Of a stretch of DNA of 64,000 nt, positions 1 through 8,929 are shown piece by piece (position 1 is the first letter of the stretch; the number at the start of each line of letters is the position of its first letter). The notes below the pieces were generated by a model. It searched no databases. It saw only the letters and a program-made list of their open reading frames with translations, and had not been told where the DNA came from. Origin of the DNA: Myxococcales bacterium (GTDB taxonomy: Bacteria; Myxococcota; Myxococcia; Myxococcales; Myxococcaceae); NCBI GenBank assembly GCA_030681895.1, contig JAUXRI010000087.1:1-64000 (forward strand), read 5' to 3'. Made by a program: the position numbers and the translations under genes.

Positions 1-609
1 GAGCAGGCGATGTGTTTCGTGTCCGGGTGCGGCACCGCGGCGCCCTGCCGTTCTGGCTACAGCTGTTTCAACGTCGGCTCGAGCACGACCACCTGTCTTC
101 CGTCCGCCTTCAACGACGTGAACCTGTCGCTCGACACCACCAGCGTCGTCGGCAACGCGTGTACCCTCAACTCGAACTGCCGCGCGCCCACGCCAGGCGC
201 ACCCTACGCGGGCGGACTGTGTCTGGCGGAGCTCCTCACCCGCGCGGACGGCGGCCTCGTGCTCGACGCTGGCGTGCCACAGCCGACTGGCAACCCCGGC
301 GGGTACTGCTCGCGCACGTGCCGAATCGACGAGGACTGCACCGCGGCGGGTGATGAGGACTTCGCAGAAGGCATCTGCCTGAGCGTCTCTCAGACGGTGA
401 ACATCTGCTACCGCGGCTGCGCCTCGCCCAGAGGTGGCCAGTCGAATTGCCGACCCGGCTACGTCTGCGAGCGCCTGCTCACCAACGACGGAGGCGTGCT
501 CGGCACTGGCTTCTGCAGCGGACGCTGCGACGTCGCTGGCGGGAACTGCGGCAACTACTCCGACGGCGGCACCCGCCCGTGCTTGAGCACCGGCTACTGC
601 CTCTTCTGA
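1..609 (+). CDS. Cys-rich exported protein, C-terminal part (5' end outside window)
   Basis: The reading frame is open from base 1, so the true start lies upstream; 202 residues are visible. They hold about 21 cysteines in short CxnC clusters with many Gly, Asp and Gly-Gly-Leu segments. This is the style of the secreted Cys-rich lipoproteins common in myxobacteria, and it resembles the large Cys-rich lipoprotein at 29837-31900 in composition. Such proteins are presumably disulfide-bonded at the cell surface; their roles are not established. It ends 6 bases before the stop of the convergent membrane-protein gene. Function is unknown. Confidence 0.8.
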   Translation, partial: EQAMCFVSGCGTAAPCRSGYSCFNVGSSTTTCLPSAFNDVNLSLDTTSVVGNACTLNSNCRAPTPGAPYAGGLCLAELLTRADGGLVLDAGVPQPTGNPGGYCSRTCRIDEDCTAAGDEDFAEGICLSVSQTVNICYRGCASPRGGQSNCRPGYVCERLLTNDGGVLGTGFCSGRCDVAGGNCGNYSDGGTRPCLSTGYCLF

Positions 610-615
610 GTCGCT

Positions 616-1278
616 TCAGAACGAAGCGATGTTGGTGAGCGGCACGATGGCGGGAATGGCCGACGAGGGGCCCTTCATCGCGTCGAGCAGCGTGGTGCGT
701 TCAGCCATCAGCGCCTCGCGGGCCGAAACGTTCGCCTTGATGGCCGCCGTCGCGCCGAGGTGACTCAAGCCGACGATGGCGAGCCCGGCCGCGGCGATGG
801 CCCAGCCCCACAGCGGCACCGAGTACATGAGCCCGAACGTGAAGACGAGCGGCGAGATGATGACGCCGATGACGCCGATTTCCGCGATGACGGCGCCGGT
901 CAGCACGACGGCCATCACGGTCGAGTACGTCAGCGGCACGGCCACGATGAGAAGGCCGACGGCCGAGAGCAGCTTGTAGCCAACCGGAGTCGCCGCGAGC
1001 GTCTTCAGCTCGGCGTCGATTTCGCGCAACCGCGACTCCTGGTCGAGCGTGAGGAGCGTCGCGGCGCGGCCCTCGACCGTCACCATCGGACTGGCGGAGA
1101 AGCCACTCGAGTCGGCGGCGAGTGAAACGGCGGCGGGCGTCGCAGCCGGAGCGGCCATCGCGCGCTCGATGCGCATCGACGACGGACCGTCGAGGTCTCC
1201 GAAGGAGGGCGAGAGGCACAGCGTGGCGGCGATCAATGAGGTGAGCATGGAGGGACTGAAGAGCAGGCCCTGCGCCAC
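616..1278 (-). CDS. Hypothetical multi-pass membrane protein
   Basis: 220 residues from a GTG start; an ATG ten codons in (position 1248) is an equally good start and would open directly on a signal-peptide-like stretch (LTSLIAATLCLS). A short segment resembling a helical coil (LREIDAELKTL) precedes about 70 strongly hydrophobic residues (roughly 100-175) that could form three or four membrane helices. A second helical stretch (AREALMAERTTLLDAM) follows. This helix-membrane-helix layout suggests an integral inner-membrane protein. I recognise no family. It is divergent from the propeller lipoprotein at 1407, with 128-158 bases between them. Confidence 0.65.
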   Translation of the reverse strand: MAQGLLFSPSMLTSLIAATLCLSPSFGDLDGPSSMRIERAMAAPAATPAAVSLAADSSGFSASPMVTVEGRAATLLTLDQESRLREIDAELKTLAATPVGYKLLSAVGLLIVAVPLTYSTVMAVVLTGAVIAEIGVIGVIISPLVFTFGLMYSVPLWGWAIAAAGLAIVGLSHLGATAAIKANVSAREALMAERTTLLDAMKGPSSAIPAIVPLTNIASF

Positions 1279-1406
1279 CTCCCGGGGCTGTCATTTCAAT
1301 GAGTTCCAGCCGACTGAGTCACCCTTCCCCTGCCCATGCGCACACGGTTGCACACACACCTTCAGAAGAATGTCCCACCCCCTGCGAGTCGAACGACTCA
1401 GCAGCC

Positions 1407-2834
1407 ATGAAAACCCTGCTCCTCGTCGTCACCTTTCTCACCGTCGCCGCGTGCGGTGCGCCTCCGCCCGCCTGTAACGCGCAGACGTGCGCCACGGGGT
1501 GCTGCGACAACTCCGGCCAGTGTCGAACGGGCAGCGAGCTGAGCGCGTGTGGCTCGGCGGGCGCGCAGTGCTCGTTCTGTGCGGCCGGACTGTCGTGTGA
1601 GCAGAAGGTCTGCCGCGCGACCGGCGGAGTCGGTGGCGGCTCGGCGGCCGGTGGCGGAATTGCTGGTGGCTCCGCGATGGCGGGTGGCTCCGCGATGGCG
1701 GGCGGCTCTGCGATGGCGGGCGGCTCTGCGATGGCTGGCGGCTCTGCGATGGCTGGCGGTTCCGCGATGGCGGGTGGCTCCGCGATGGCCGGCGGCTCCG
1801 CGATGGCTGGCGGCTCTGCGATGGCTGGCGGCTCCGCGATGGCGGGCGGCTCCGCGATGGGCGGCGGCACGGCAGGCGGCTCGAGCTGCGCGTGCAACAC
1901 CACCTCCACGTGCACGGGCTCCTGCTCCTGCGACCCCGACTGCGCGGCGACCGTCAGCTGCACGCCTGCACGGGTCGAGACCTCGCTGTCGACCGTGCGC
2001 GCTTCCCTGCGCGCCGTCTCCATCGTGGGCACCAACGGCGTGGCCGTCGGAGAGACCCAGACCGTGCTCAAGCTCGACACCGGAACGTGGACGCAAATGA
2101 CGACGCCCTCGGGAACGCACCCCTACGAGCTCCGGGACGTTCATCTCATCGACGCGCAGAACGGCTGGGCGGTCGGCTCGTGGAACGTGTCGGTCGGCGG
2201 GAGCTCGTACACCTACGGCATGGGCCTGAAGCTCGCGAACGGCACGTGGACGCTCTCGCAGAACTCGCTCGCGTGGGGCCTCAACGGTCTCGACCTGGTC
2301 GACGCGCAGAACGGGTGGGCGGTCGGCCGCTCCGGTCAATTCGTTCGCATCCTCAGCGGCTCGTACACGCCAGGCACGCCGGGCAACGGCACCACGCTCA
2401 ACGCCATCGACGTCATCGACATGCAGACGGGCTGGGCGGTCGGCGAGAGCGGCACCGTTCGCAAGCTGGCGGCGGGCACGTGGACGACGGTGCTGAGCCC
2501 GACCTCGGCGTCACTCACCAGCCTCGTCTTGTCCGACGCGAACACCGGCTGGGCCGTGGGGAGCGCCGGCACCATCTTGCGGCTCGCCGCGGGCACGTGG
2601 ACGGTCGTCACGCCCGCCGTCACGAATCAGCGGCTGACCTCGGTCTCCATCGCCAGCGACGGGAGCGTCTGGGCTGTCGGCGAGCAGGGCGTGGTGCTCA
2701 AGAACCTCGGCGCGGGCTGGCAGCAGTGCGACGCGGCGAGCCCGGCCGGAGTAACCCTCCGCGGCGTCTCGGTCTCGGGTGACGTCCGCTTCGCCGTCGG
2801 CGATACCGGCCACCGCCGTCAGCTCATGCCGTAA
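1407..2834 (+). CDS. Lipoprotein with GGSAMA repeats and YCF48-like propeller
   Basis: 475 residues. The open frame extends upstream to 1299, but the ATG at 1407 starts a clear lipoprotein signal (MKTLLLVVTFLTVAAC, lipobox VAAC), so it is taken as the start. A Cys-rich head (about residues 17-75) is followed by eleven GGSAMA units, a second Cys cluster, then repeats containing an NGWAVG-type motif (four close copies plus degenerate ones). That motif is typical of YCF48/BNR-like beta-propellers. The design is a lipid anchor, a flexible stalk and a propeller head, suggesting a surface-displayed binding protein. It is followed 11 bases later by another exported protein, so co-transcription is likely. 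Ligand unknown. Confidence 0.85.
   Translation: MKTLLLVVTFLTVAACGAPPPACNAQTCATGCCDNSGQCRTGSELSACGSAGAQCSFCAAGLSCEQKVCRATGGVGGGSAAGGGIAGGSAMAGGSAMAGGSAMAGGSAMAGGSAMAGGSAMAGGSAMAGGSAMAGGSAMAGGSAMAGGSAMGGGTAGGSSCACNTTSTCTGSCSCDPDCAATVSCTPARVETSLSTVRASLRAVSIVGTNGVAVGETQTVLKLDTGTWTQMTTPSGTHPYELRDVHLIDAQNGWAVGSWNVSVGGSSYTYGMGLKLANGTWTLSQNSLAWGLNGLDLVDAQNGWAVGRSGQFVRILSGSYTPGTPGNGTTLNAIDVIDMQTGWAVGESGTVRKLAAGTWTTVLSPTSASLTSLVLSDANTGWAVGSAGTILRLAAGTWTVVTPAVTNQRLTSVSIASDGSVWAVGEQGVVLKNLGAGWQQCDAASPAGVTLRGVSVSGDVRFAVGDTGHRRQLMP
1665..1862 (+). repeat. Tandem 18-bp repeat encoding GGSAMA, 11 units
   Basis: Eleven in-frame 18-base units encode Gly-Gly-Ser-Ala-Met-Ala (the last ends in Gly). Units differ almost only at silent positions (TCC/TCT, GGT/GGC, GCG/GCT/GCC). 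This means the peptide sequence is conserved while the DNA has drifted. It forms the linker of the lipoprotein gene around it and is a likely site of length change by slippage. Confidence 0.95.
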
Positions 2835-2845
2835 TTTCGCCCGCC

Positions 2846-3880
2846 ATGATGCCAACCCTTTTGCTCATCTTGACCGCGGCGCCGTGTGTGGTGACCAGCG
2901 ACGACTTCTCGACGCGGGCGCCGGTGGAGCTCCGGCCCGAGGGCGGCACGCCCGTGACCGCGTCGCTGCGTGGGCTGTCCACCCGCGCGGTGCTGGACGG
3001 GAAGAGCGCCCTCCTGACGGTAGAGCGTCCCCTCTCGTTCCACGCGACGGCGAAGCGGCTGCGGCTGTCGGTGAAGACCGAGACGACGCTGTTCGATGGA
3101 GACGTCGTGCTGCACGAAGGCACCGAGGTGCAGTGGCGCGAGGCCCGTGGAGAGCGCGTCGCGGGTGACGTCATCGTCGAGCCCGATGGCGACGAGCTCG
3201 AGACGGAGGACAAGCGCCCCGCGCTCACCTTCGCCGCCAACGCCATTCCCTGCGCGGCGCTCACGCTCGGCATCACTCGAACCGACCCGGTGAAGCAGCC
3301 CATGAAAGAGGGCCCGGTGTTCTCGACCGAATCGCTTCCCTTGAGGGTGTTCCCGAGCCCGAGCACCACCGCAGCGTCTTTCACGTTGTCGTCGACGCCG
3401 GGCCGCACGCTGTACTTCCGGATGCTCGAGAAGCGCGGCGCCATGGCGAACGTCGAGTACCTCAGCCTGTACTCGCGCACGTCGCTGCGCGGCTGGGTGC
3501 CACTGCGGGCCCTGCGAGCGCTCCCGCCTGGCGAGGGCTACGGGGAGGGCTCGATGTGCTCTGGAGACCACGACTCGCCGATGCTGTTCGGCCGGCACGC
3601 CTCGAGCGGAGTGCCGCGACACGATGGCCCGCTCACGCTGCCGCCCGGCACCGTGTTGTTCATCGACTGCGCGACGAAGCGGGCACCCGAGCGGCGCTGT
3701 CCTGTCGCGACGGTGACCTCACCGCTCCAGGCGAAGGTGCGCTGGGACGACGGGCCCACGGCCGACGTGACGCTGCGTGAAGTCCTGCTCGCCCAAGGGG
3801 AGCTGTTCTCCATCGACGCCACCACCATCACCTGGCCCGACGCGGGCGCGCAGGGAGCACGTCCGCTGCCGCCAAAATAA
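2846..3880 (+). CDS. Exported protein with a probable SH3-like domain
   Basis: 344 residues with an N-terminal hydrophobic signal (MMPTLLLILTAAPC) that could be a signal peptide or weak lipobox. A region around residues 165-225 (FPSPSTTAASFTL ... GWVPLRALR) has the look of a bacterial SH3 (SH3b) domain, including the closing GWVP motif. The remainder matches nothing I recognise. It sits 11 bases after the propeller lipoprotein and 13 bases before the next gene, on the same strand, so the three probably form one transcript. An envelope role is inferred; function unknown. Confidence 0.7.
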   Translation: MMPTLLLILTAAPCVVTSDDFSTRAPVELRPEGGTPVTASLRGLSTRAVLDGKSALLTVERPLSFHATAKRLRLSVKTETTLFDGDVVLHEGTEVQWREARGERVAGDVIVEPDGDELETEDKRPALTFAANAIPCAALTLGITRTDPVKQPMKEGPVFSTESLPLRVFPSPSTTAASFTLSSTPGRTLYFRMLEKRGAMANVEYLSLYSRTSLRGWVPLRALRALPPGEGYGEGSMCSGDHDSPMLFGRHASSGVPRHDGPLTLPPGTVLFIDCATKRAPERRCPVATVTSPLQAKVRWDDGPTADVTLREVLLAQGELFSIDATTITWPDAGAQGARPLPPK

Positions 3881-3893
3881 GTAGGCTGTCACC

Positions 3894-4829
3894 ATGACTG
3901 GCCTGGTGACTGCGATGCTCCTGAGCGCCGTGCCCACGATTCAACACGACGCACGGGGCGTCTTCGCCGACGGTGCGGGCTTTCGTCTGCGGGTGAACGT
4001 CGTCAGTCGGCCCAGCCTTCACGACCGCGCGTACGATCCGAATCGAAAACCCGACCCGACGCTCTTCACGGCGGCAGGCGAGGCGCTGAAGAAGGCGTGG
4101 CCCGCCTACGAAAAGCTGTTCGCTGCGTTCGGCTCGGGGAAGCACCCGTACCGCTCGAGCTTTCAGAGCTCACTCACCACGCAGGGTCAGTCGGTGCTCG
4201 AACAGGGCGAGGCGCTGCAGACGCTGAGGCTGGAGCGCCAGCTCGGCATTCCGATGACGGGTGAAGACGAGTTCCTCGTCGACCCGACCCCGGAGCTCTC
4301 GCTCAACCTGCACTTCAAGGACGACCCGACCTACCAGTTCGCGAACACGCTCATCGTGAAGCTCGGCGCCGACTTCGTCAGTGCGCTCCCCTTCTTGAAG
4401 ACCGAGGTCGCGAGCTTCTGCGCTGCCCGCCCCTGCCCGACGGTGGAAGACCTTCGACACTTCGGGGGCGGCGGTCAGGCGTTCCCGTGGGAGGTGGTCG
4501 CGATGCTCGAGGCGCAGGGGCTCGACCAGAGCGCGTTCTTCTCGAAGGAGCCCCAGCGCAGCGTGATGAAGGCAGCGTGGACGAAGCAGACGACCGTCGA
4601 CACCGAATGGGTCAAGGCGCTCGCGAAGCTCGAGGAGCCGCGCTCGGTCAACCGCCACCGCGCAGACCTGCTGGGAGAGCTGACGCTGCGCCTTTCACCG
4701 GCGCAGGTGCGCGCCAGCCGCGACGTGCTGCGCGACACCATTCGGGAGGTCGAGGCGGTGGCGCCGATTCCGTCGGTCAGCACGACCATCTGGGCGCTAC
4801 GAAAGCTCGACTACCGCGCGGTGAAGTGA
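3894..4829 (+). CDS. Hypothetical protein, possibly exported
   Basis: 311 residues. The first 13 residues are moderately hydrophobic (MTGLVTAMLLSAV) and may act as a short signal peptide. The body is soluble, with a pair of cysteines (FCAARPCPT, about residues 178-183) and no motif I recognise. It is the last gene of the plus-strand run 1407-4829 and ends 4 bases before the stop of the convergent NmrA-family gene. No function can be assigned. Confidence 0.7.
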   Translation: MTGLVTAMLLSAVPTIQHDARGVFADGAGFRLRVNVVSRPSLHDRAYDPNRKPDPTLFTAAGEALKKAWPAYEKLFAAFGSGKHPYRSSFQSSLTTQGQSVLEQGEALQTLRLERQLGIPMTGEDEFLVDPTPELSLNLHFKDDPTYQFANTLIVKLGADFVSALPFLKTEVASFCAARPCPTVEDLRHFGGGGQAFPWEVVAMLEAQGLDQSAFFSKEPQRSVMKAAWTKQTTVDTEWVKALAKLEEPRSVNRHRADLLGELTLRLSPAQVRASRDVLRDTIREVEAVAPIPSVSTTIWALRKLDYRAVK

Positions 4830-4833
4830 CGGC

Positions 4834-5694
4834 TCAGGCGACCAGCGGCCCGAGCGCGTCGAACAGCGGCGTCGTGCCCCGGCGGACCTCATGCGGGTGC
4901 GAGAAGTGGAGCAGCCCACGCGCGTTCGCTTTCGAGCGCTCCGCCATCAGCGCGGCGCGTGCGGGCACGAGGCCCAGGTGCTCCTGGTAGGCGACCTCTT
5001 CTTCGGCGGGCCGCTCGACGGCGTGAATCGGCTGCTTGAGGAGCGACGTCATGATGACGGCCACGTCTTCGGCCGACCAGTTCTGCACGCCAGAGACCTC
5101 GATGAAGCGCGTGCCGGGAATGTGCTCCTCGAGCGCGTGCGCGGCGGCGTCGCCCACGTCCTTCGCGCCGACCTGCGGGAACGCGGCGTGCGGGTTGCCG
5201 AAGAAGGGCAGCTTGCCGGTGTCGATGGCGTCGAGCAGCACCGGGCCCCAGATTTCGAGCGGCGACGCGGCGCGCAGGAAGGTGACCGACTTCGCGGTGT
5301 TTGCGAGCGCCTTCTCGGCGTTGTGGAGCGCGACGATGGGGCCCGTGCCGGCCGGGTGCTGCGCGCCGATGGACGAGAGGAACACCACCGTCTGCAGCTT
5401 CGCGCGCTTCAGGGCGGTCGACAGCGACGTCACCATCTTCTCGTTGGCGGCGAAGAAGTCCTGGTCGGGCGGCGGCGTGGGCAGGAAGAGGAACGCACCG
5501 GTGACGCCAGTGAGCGCCGTCGCGAGCGCGTCGGTGTCGAGCAGGTCGACCACCACCACCTCGGCGCGTTTGTGCGTCAGCCCTTCACCCTTCTCGGCGC
5601 TGCGCACCAGCGCGCGCACCTTCTGGCCACGCTTGATCAATCCATCCGTGACCATCGAACCGACACGTCCCGACGCTCCAGCGACAGCGAACAT
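4834..5694 (-). CDS. NmrA-family NAD(P)-binding protein
   Basis: 286 residues. The frame stays open upstream to 5907, but the ATG at 5694 has a good ribosome site (GAGGAGG about 8 bases before) and begins at once with a Rossmann dinucleotide motif, MFAVAGASGRVGS. NmrA-like proteins are atypical short-chain dehydrogenases that bind NAD(P) and act as redox sensors or reductases. The following beta-alpha pattern (VRALVRSAEKG, VVVDLLDTDAL, VFLSSIGAQ) fits. The usual SDR catalytic Tyr-x-x-x-Lys is not obvious. It is divergent from the MBL-fold gene across 100 bases, which hints at shared control. The substrate is unknown. Confidence 0.85.
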   Translation of the reverse strand: MFAVAGASGRVGSMVTDGLIKRGQKVRALVRSAEKGEGLTHKRAEVVVVDLLDTDALATALTGVTGAFLFLPTPPPDQDFFAANEKMVTSLSTALKRAKLQTVVFLSSIGAQHPAGTGPIVALHNAEKALANTAKSVTFLRAASPLEIWGPVLLDAIDTGKLPFFGNPHAAFPQVGAKDVGDAAAHALEEHIPGTRFIEVSGVQNWSAEDVAVIMTSLLKQPIHAVERPAEEEVAYQEHLGLVPARAALMAERSKANARGLLHFSHPHEVRRGTTPLFDALGPLVA

Positions 5695-5794
5695 AAAGAA
5701 GCCTCCTCGTGAGGGGCGCACCATGCGCTGGGTCGAGCGCGCCTGCCCGTCAATTCGACGGCGAGCGGTGCCGGGCGGCGTTAGGCCACGCTGA

Positions 5795-6478
5795 ATGAGA
5801 ACGCTCCTGTTTCCCCTGCTGGCGGCCAGCGCCTGCTCCGACGTGTCGGGCATCGAGAACAAGAAGTCGTACGGCCCGGCCGTGGCGATGATCGACCTCT
5901 TCACCACCTGCTACCTAGTGAAGACCGACGTGGGCCCCATTCTCATCGACGCCTGCTGGCGGGCCGAGGAGCTGCGCGTGAGGCTGTCCGAGAACGGCGT
6001 GAAGCCCGAGGACGTCGGCACCGTGCTCTTCACGCATGGGCATCAGGACCACGTCGCGGGGCTCCCTCTTCTCCCCAACGCCCGCATCGCCGCGCTCGCC
6101 GACGAGCAAGAGGTGCTCACGACGAACGTGAAGGGCGACGCCACCATCGACGAGGTGCTGACCGACGGCCAGACGCTGCGCTTCGGCTCGACCGAGGTGC
6201 GGGTGTATGCGGTGCCGGGCCACACGGCAGGGAGCGCCGCGTTCCTCATCGATGGCGCGCTGCTGCTCGGAGACAACGCGCTCGTCACCGCGAAGGGCGC
6301 GCTGGGGCCGGTGCCGAAAGACCGCTCCGCCGACCCGGACCTGAACGTGCGCTCGATGGTGGCGCTGGCCGACCGGCTGAAGGCGGAGGGCCGTGAGGTG
6401 AAGTGGCTCGCGCCTGCGCACAGCGGCGGCATCGAGGCGGGCGCGGCGCTGCAGACGTTCGCGGACGCGAACCGGTAG
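5795..6478 (+). CDS. MBL-fold metallo-hydrolase, probably exported
   Basis: 227 residues. The metallo-beta-lactamase fold signature HxHxDH is at about residues 81-86 (THGHQDHVAGLP). Later metal ligands follow: VPGHTAGS (His about 145) and LLGDN. These are the two-metal ligands of the glyoxalase II/lactonase-like MBL superfamily. The N-terminus (MRTLLFPLLAASAC) resembles a lipoprotein signal with a weak lipobox ASAC, so it may be periplasmic. It is divergent from the NmrA-like gene. Substrate class (thioester, lactone, phosphodiester) cannot be told from sequence alone. Confidence 0.85.
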   Translation: MRTLLFPLLAASACSDVSGIENKKSYGPAVAMIDLFTTCYLVKTDVGPILIDACWRAEELRVRLSENGVKPEDVGTVLFTHGHQDHVAGLPLLPNARIAALADEQEVLTTNVKGDATIDEVLTDGQTLRFGSTEVRVYAVPGHTAGSAAFLIDGALLLGDNALVTAKGALGPVPKDRSADPDLNVRSMVALADRLKAEGREVKWLAPAHSGGIEAGAALQTFADANR

Positions 6479-6562
6479 GCCTCGGGACGCTGGAGTTGTT
6501 CGAAACACCCTGCGGCACGGTGAGCACCCGCTCCGATGCGGCATCGCGCGTATGCTGGGCGA

Positions 6563-7141
6563 ATGCACGCGAGCGGATTGCGAGACGCCTTGTCGAGCCC
6601 GCCGCCCCGCTCACTCGAGGGCGCTGCTCCGTACCTTGCGCGCGCCCGCTTCAGCTACCGCCTGGGGATGGCCGGCGCGCTGCTCTTCTGCATTCCGTTC
6701 TTCGTGATGGTCGTCACCGGCGAGACCTCCATGGATCGCATCGTCGGCGGCCTCATCGGCATCGCGCTGGTCTGGCTGCTGCCGCCCGTGCTCTTCCTTC
6801 GCTTTCGGATGCGGCACATCAATCGGCTGTGGTGTGAAGGCAGGCTCGTGCCGGGCGTGCTCGAAGGCTTCAGGCCTCCGCCTCATCTGCGAGGCGCGAT
6901 CAGCCCCGAGACGCCTGGCTATTTCCTGGTGTCTTTCCAGTCGCCCGGTGGCCAGGCGCGCGCGGCGATTTTCATCGGCGAGTTCGGCGATTTCCCGAAA
7001 GGCTCCGTGCCGCACGTGCTCGTCGTCGACGACATCGAGCACCGGGCCGGCCTGATGGGTTCGCGTCAGCTGCTGGTCGCCCCCTCGGCGACGGGCGAAA
7101 AGGCCGCACGGATGCTCAGCGGCTATGGAACACGGCCGTGA
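6563..7141 (+). CDS. Hypothetical two-helix membrane protein
   Basis: 192 residues from the ATG at 6563; an upstream start at 6536 would add nine basic residues. Two hydrophobic segments lie close together (GMAGALLFCIPFFVMVV and IVGGLIGIALVWLLPPVLFL, about residues 35-82). A soluble C-terminal domain of about 105 residues follows, including a repeat-free beta-rich stretch. A topology with both termini in the cytoplasm is plausible. I recognise no family. Confidence 0.65.
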   Translation: MHASGLRDALSSPPPRSLEGAAPYLARARFSYRLGMAGALLFCIPFFVMVVTGETSMDRIVGGLIGIALVWLLPPVLFLRFRMRHINRLWCEGRLVPGVLEGFRPPPHLRGAISPETPGYFLVSFQSPGGQARAAIFIGEFGDFPKGSVPHVLVVDDIEHRAGLMGSRQLLVAPSATGEKAARMLSGYGTRP

Positions 7142-7185
7142 CGCACGCACGTGGCGCCGTGAGGTGACGTGGCTCGCGGGAGGCC

Positions 7186-7911
7186 TCAGCGGCGCGGCTC
7201 GTCGGCGGGCGCCACCCGTGCGCCTCGGTGTCGATGGAGAGCGCCAGCGGCCACCAGCGCCAGAGCGGCCACCACGAACGACGTGTGCACCACCGCGTCC
7301 AGCCAGCTCGAGCGCAGGCCGAGCCGCAGGTTCTGGCCGGCGTGGAGCACGGTCGTCCCCACGAGCGCCACGCCGCCGTACGCCCACCAGCCGCGGCCTC
7401 GTGCCGTCCACCCAGCGGCTGCGACCAGGCACGCCGCGCAGGTGAGGACGACGTGCACCGGGACGAAGGTGCGCGCGACGACGATGGCTTCGAAGATGCC
7501 GAACGTGGGCGCCGTCATGAAGAACCGCGCGTTCTCCGTGATGGTGAAGCCGGTCGCGACGGCGCCGCCGATGACTCCGGCCATCGCCACACTTCGGCCT
7601 GCGAGCGGAAGGCACACCAGCAGCGCCGCCGCGAACTTCAGCACCTCTTCTTCTCCAGCGAGTCGCAGGTGCTCGAGAGCCGTCGTGTGCCAGGCCGACG
7701 GAGCCGGGAGGAGCCCGACCATCGCGGTGAGGAGCGGAACCGCCGGGAGCACGCCTCCGATGACGAGCCCGAGGAAGATTCGGAGCCACTGTCGTTCGCC
7801 CCGCTGGCGCGTGAGCACGACGCTGAGGACCAGAAACGCCAGGACGATGAGCGGTGAGCCGAAGAACCAGCGGGCGACGAAGTCCTCCTGTACCTCGGTC
7901 AGGTCGTCCAT
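7186..7911 (-). CDS. PrsW-family intramembrane metalloprotease
   Basis: 241 residues, mostly hydrophobic with about seven predicted membrane spans. The PrsW/CAAX-protease-like motifs are visible: EExxK at residues 88-92 (GEEEVLKF), GFTITENARF at about 121-130, a conserved His at 153 (FVPVHVV) and a second at 190 (LHAGQN). These residues bind the metal in the membrane. In Bacillus, PrsW performs site-1 cleavage of the anti-sigma factor RsiW. This window also carries ECF sigma genes, including one with a single-span anti-sigma factor, so a role in cleaving an anti-sigma factor is possible but unproven. Convergent with the membrane protein at 6563-7141. Confidence 0.85.
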   Translation of the reverse strand: MDDLTEVQEDFVARWFFGSPLIVLAFLVLSVVLTRQRGERQWLRIFLGLVIGGVLPAVPLLTAMVGLLPAPSAWHTTALEHLRLAGEEEVLKFAAALLVCLPLAGRSVAMAGVIGGAVATGFTITENARFFMTAPTFGIFEAIVVARTFVPVHVVLTCAACLVAAAGWTARGRGWWAYGGVALVGTTVLHAGQNLRLGLRSSWLDAVVHTSFVVAALALVAAGALHRHRGARVAPADEPRR

Positions 7912-7966
7912 GAAGTCACGGTGACGTTAGCCTGAAGGTCGCACCGCGCTGGGGCATGCTGGACTG

Positions 7967-8884
7967 ATGAGCACGAAGACCGCAGCGCAGTGGCTCGAGG
8001 AAGGCATGGCCGCGTTGGAGCTGTCGCGCTCCGCAGACACCTTGTCGGAGCTGCGCGGAGATCGAGAGACCGCCGTCGCCGCGTTCACGCAGGCCCTGTC
8101 GCTCGAGCCCGACCTCCGCTCCGCGCTCATTCAACGCGCCTTCACGCTCGCCGACCTCGAGGAACACGAGAACGCCCTCGACGCGTTCGTCGCTGCGTTG
8201 AAGGTCGCGCCCACGAACGTCGCCCTCACCTACGGCGCGGTGGAGTCGATGGTGGCGCTGAAGAAGTACGCGCCTGCGCTCGAGGCGTGCGACGCGGTGC
8301 TGAAGCTTCAACCCGACCATCCGACGGCGCCGTTCCTTCGCGCGCGGTTGCTCTTTTGGCTCGAGCGCGACGCCGAGTCCGTCACGGCGTGGGACGCGAT
8401 GTCGCCGGCGCAGCAGGAGGGAGGCCCGGGGGCCAGCAAGGCGGCCCGCCTGATGCGCGCGTGTTCGCTCGCGCGACTGGGGCGCCCCGAGGCGACGGCT
8501 GCCTTCCGGGAGGTGTTCGAAGCCGGCGTCGACCATTTCTCCGTGGGCACGTGGGGCAACCCCGTCCCCGAGGCGCTGCGGCAGTTCGCGCCGGCGAGAG
8601 AAGCGTTTCAGGCGTACGTCTCGGCGAACCGTGCGACTCGGCTCGCGATGGCCGCCGACGCGTGGCTCGCCGCCCGACGTCCGGTGGAAGCGCTCGAGAC
8701 TGCGCTGCTGCTCGTCGAGGCCAACCCGAGCAACTCGCGGCGCTGGTTTCACCTCGCGGAAGTGCACGCGGCCGCCGGGCGAACGGCAGAGGCGCTCTCG
8801 GCGTACGACCAGTCACTCGCGCTCGAGCCCGGCTTCCTCGGAGCGCAGGCACGCCGCAAGGTCGTCGCCGGGGGTGGGCGCTAA
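7967..8884 (+). CDS. Tetratricopeptide repeat protein
   Basis: 305 residues with no signal peptide, built of helical TPR-like units. Good examples are AFTQALSLEPDLRSALIQRAF, YAPALEACDAVLKLQPDHPTAP and EALSAYDQSLALEPGFLGAQ, showing the usual small/aromatic spacing and final Pro. TPR arrays mediate protein-protein contacts. It is divergent from the PrsW-like gene by 55 bases, so the two may share a regulatory region. Partner unknown. Confidence 0.85.
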   Translation: MSTKTAAQWLEEGMAALELSRSADTLSELRGDRETAVAAFTQALSLEPDLRSALIQRAFTLADLEEHENALDAFVAALKVAPTNVALTYGAVESMVALKKYAPALEACDAVLKLQPDHPTAPFLRARLLFWLERDAESVTAWDAMSPAQQEGGPGASKAARLMRACSLARLGRPEATAAFREVFEAGVDHFSVGTWGNPVPEALRQFAPAREAFQAYVSANRATRLAMAADAWLAARRPVEALETALLLVEANPSNSRRWFHLAEVHAAAGRTAEALSAYDQSLALEPGFLGAQARRKVVAGGGR

Positions 8885-8929
8885 CCGTGATGACGGAACA
8901 CCTGCTGTCTGGCGCGCGGCGGCTGCTCC

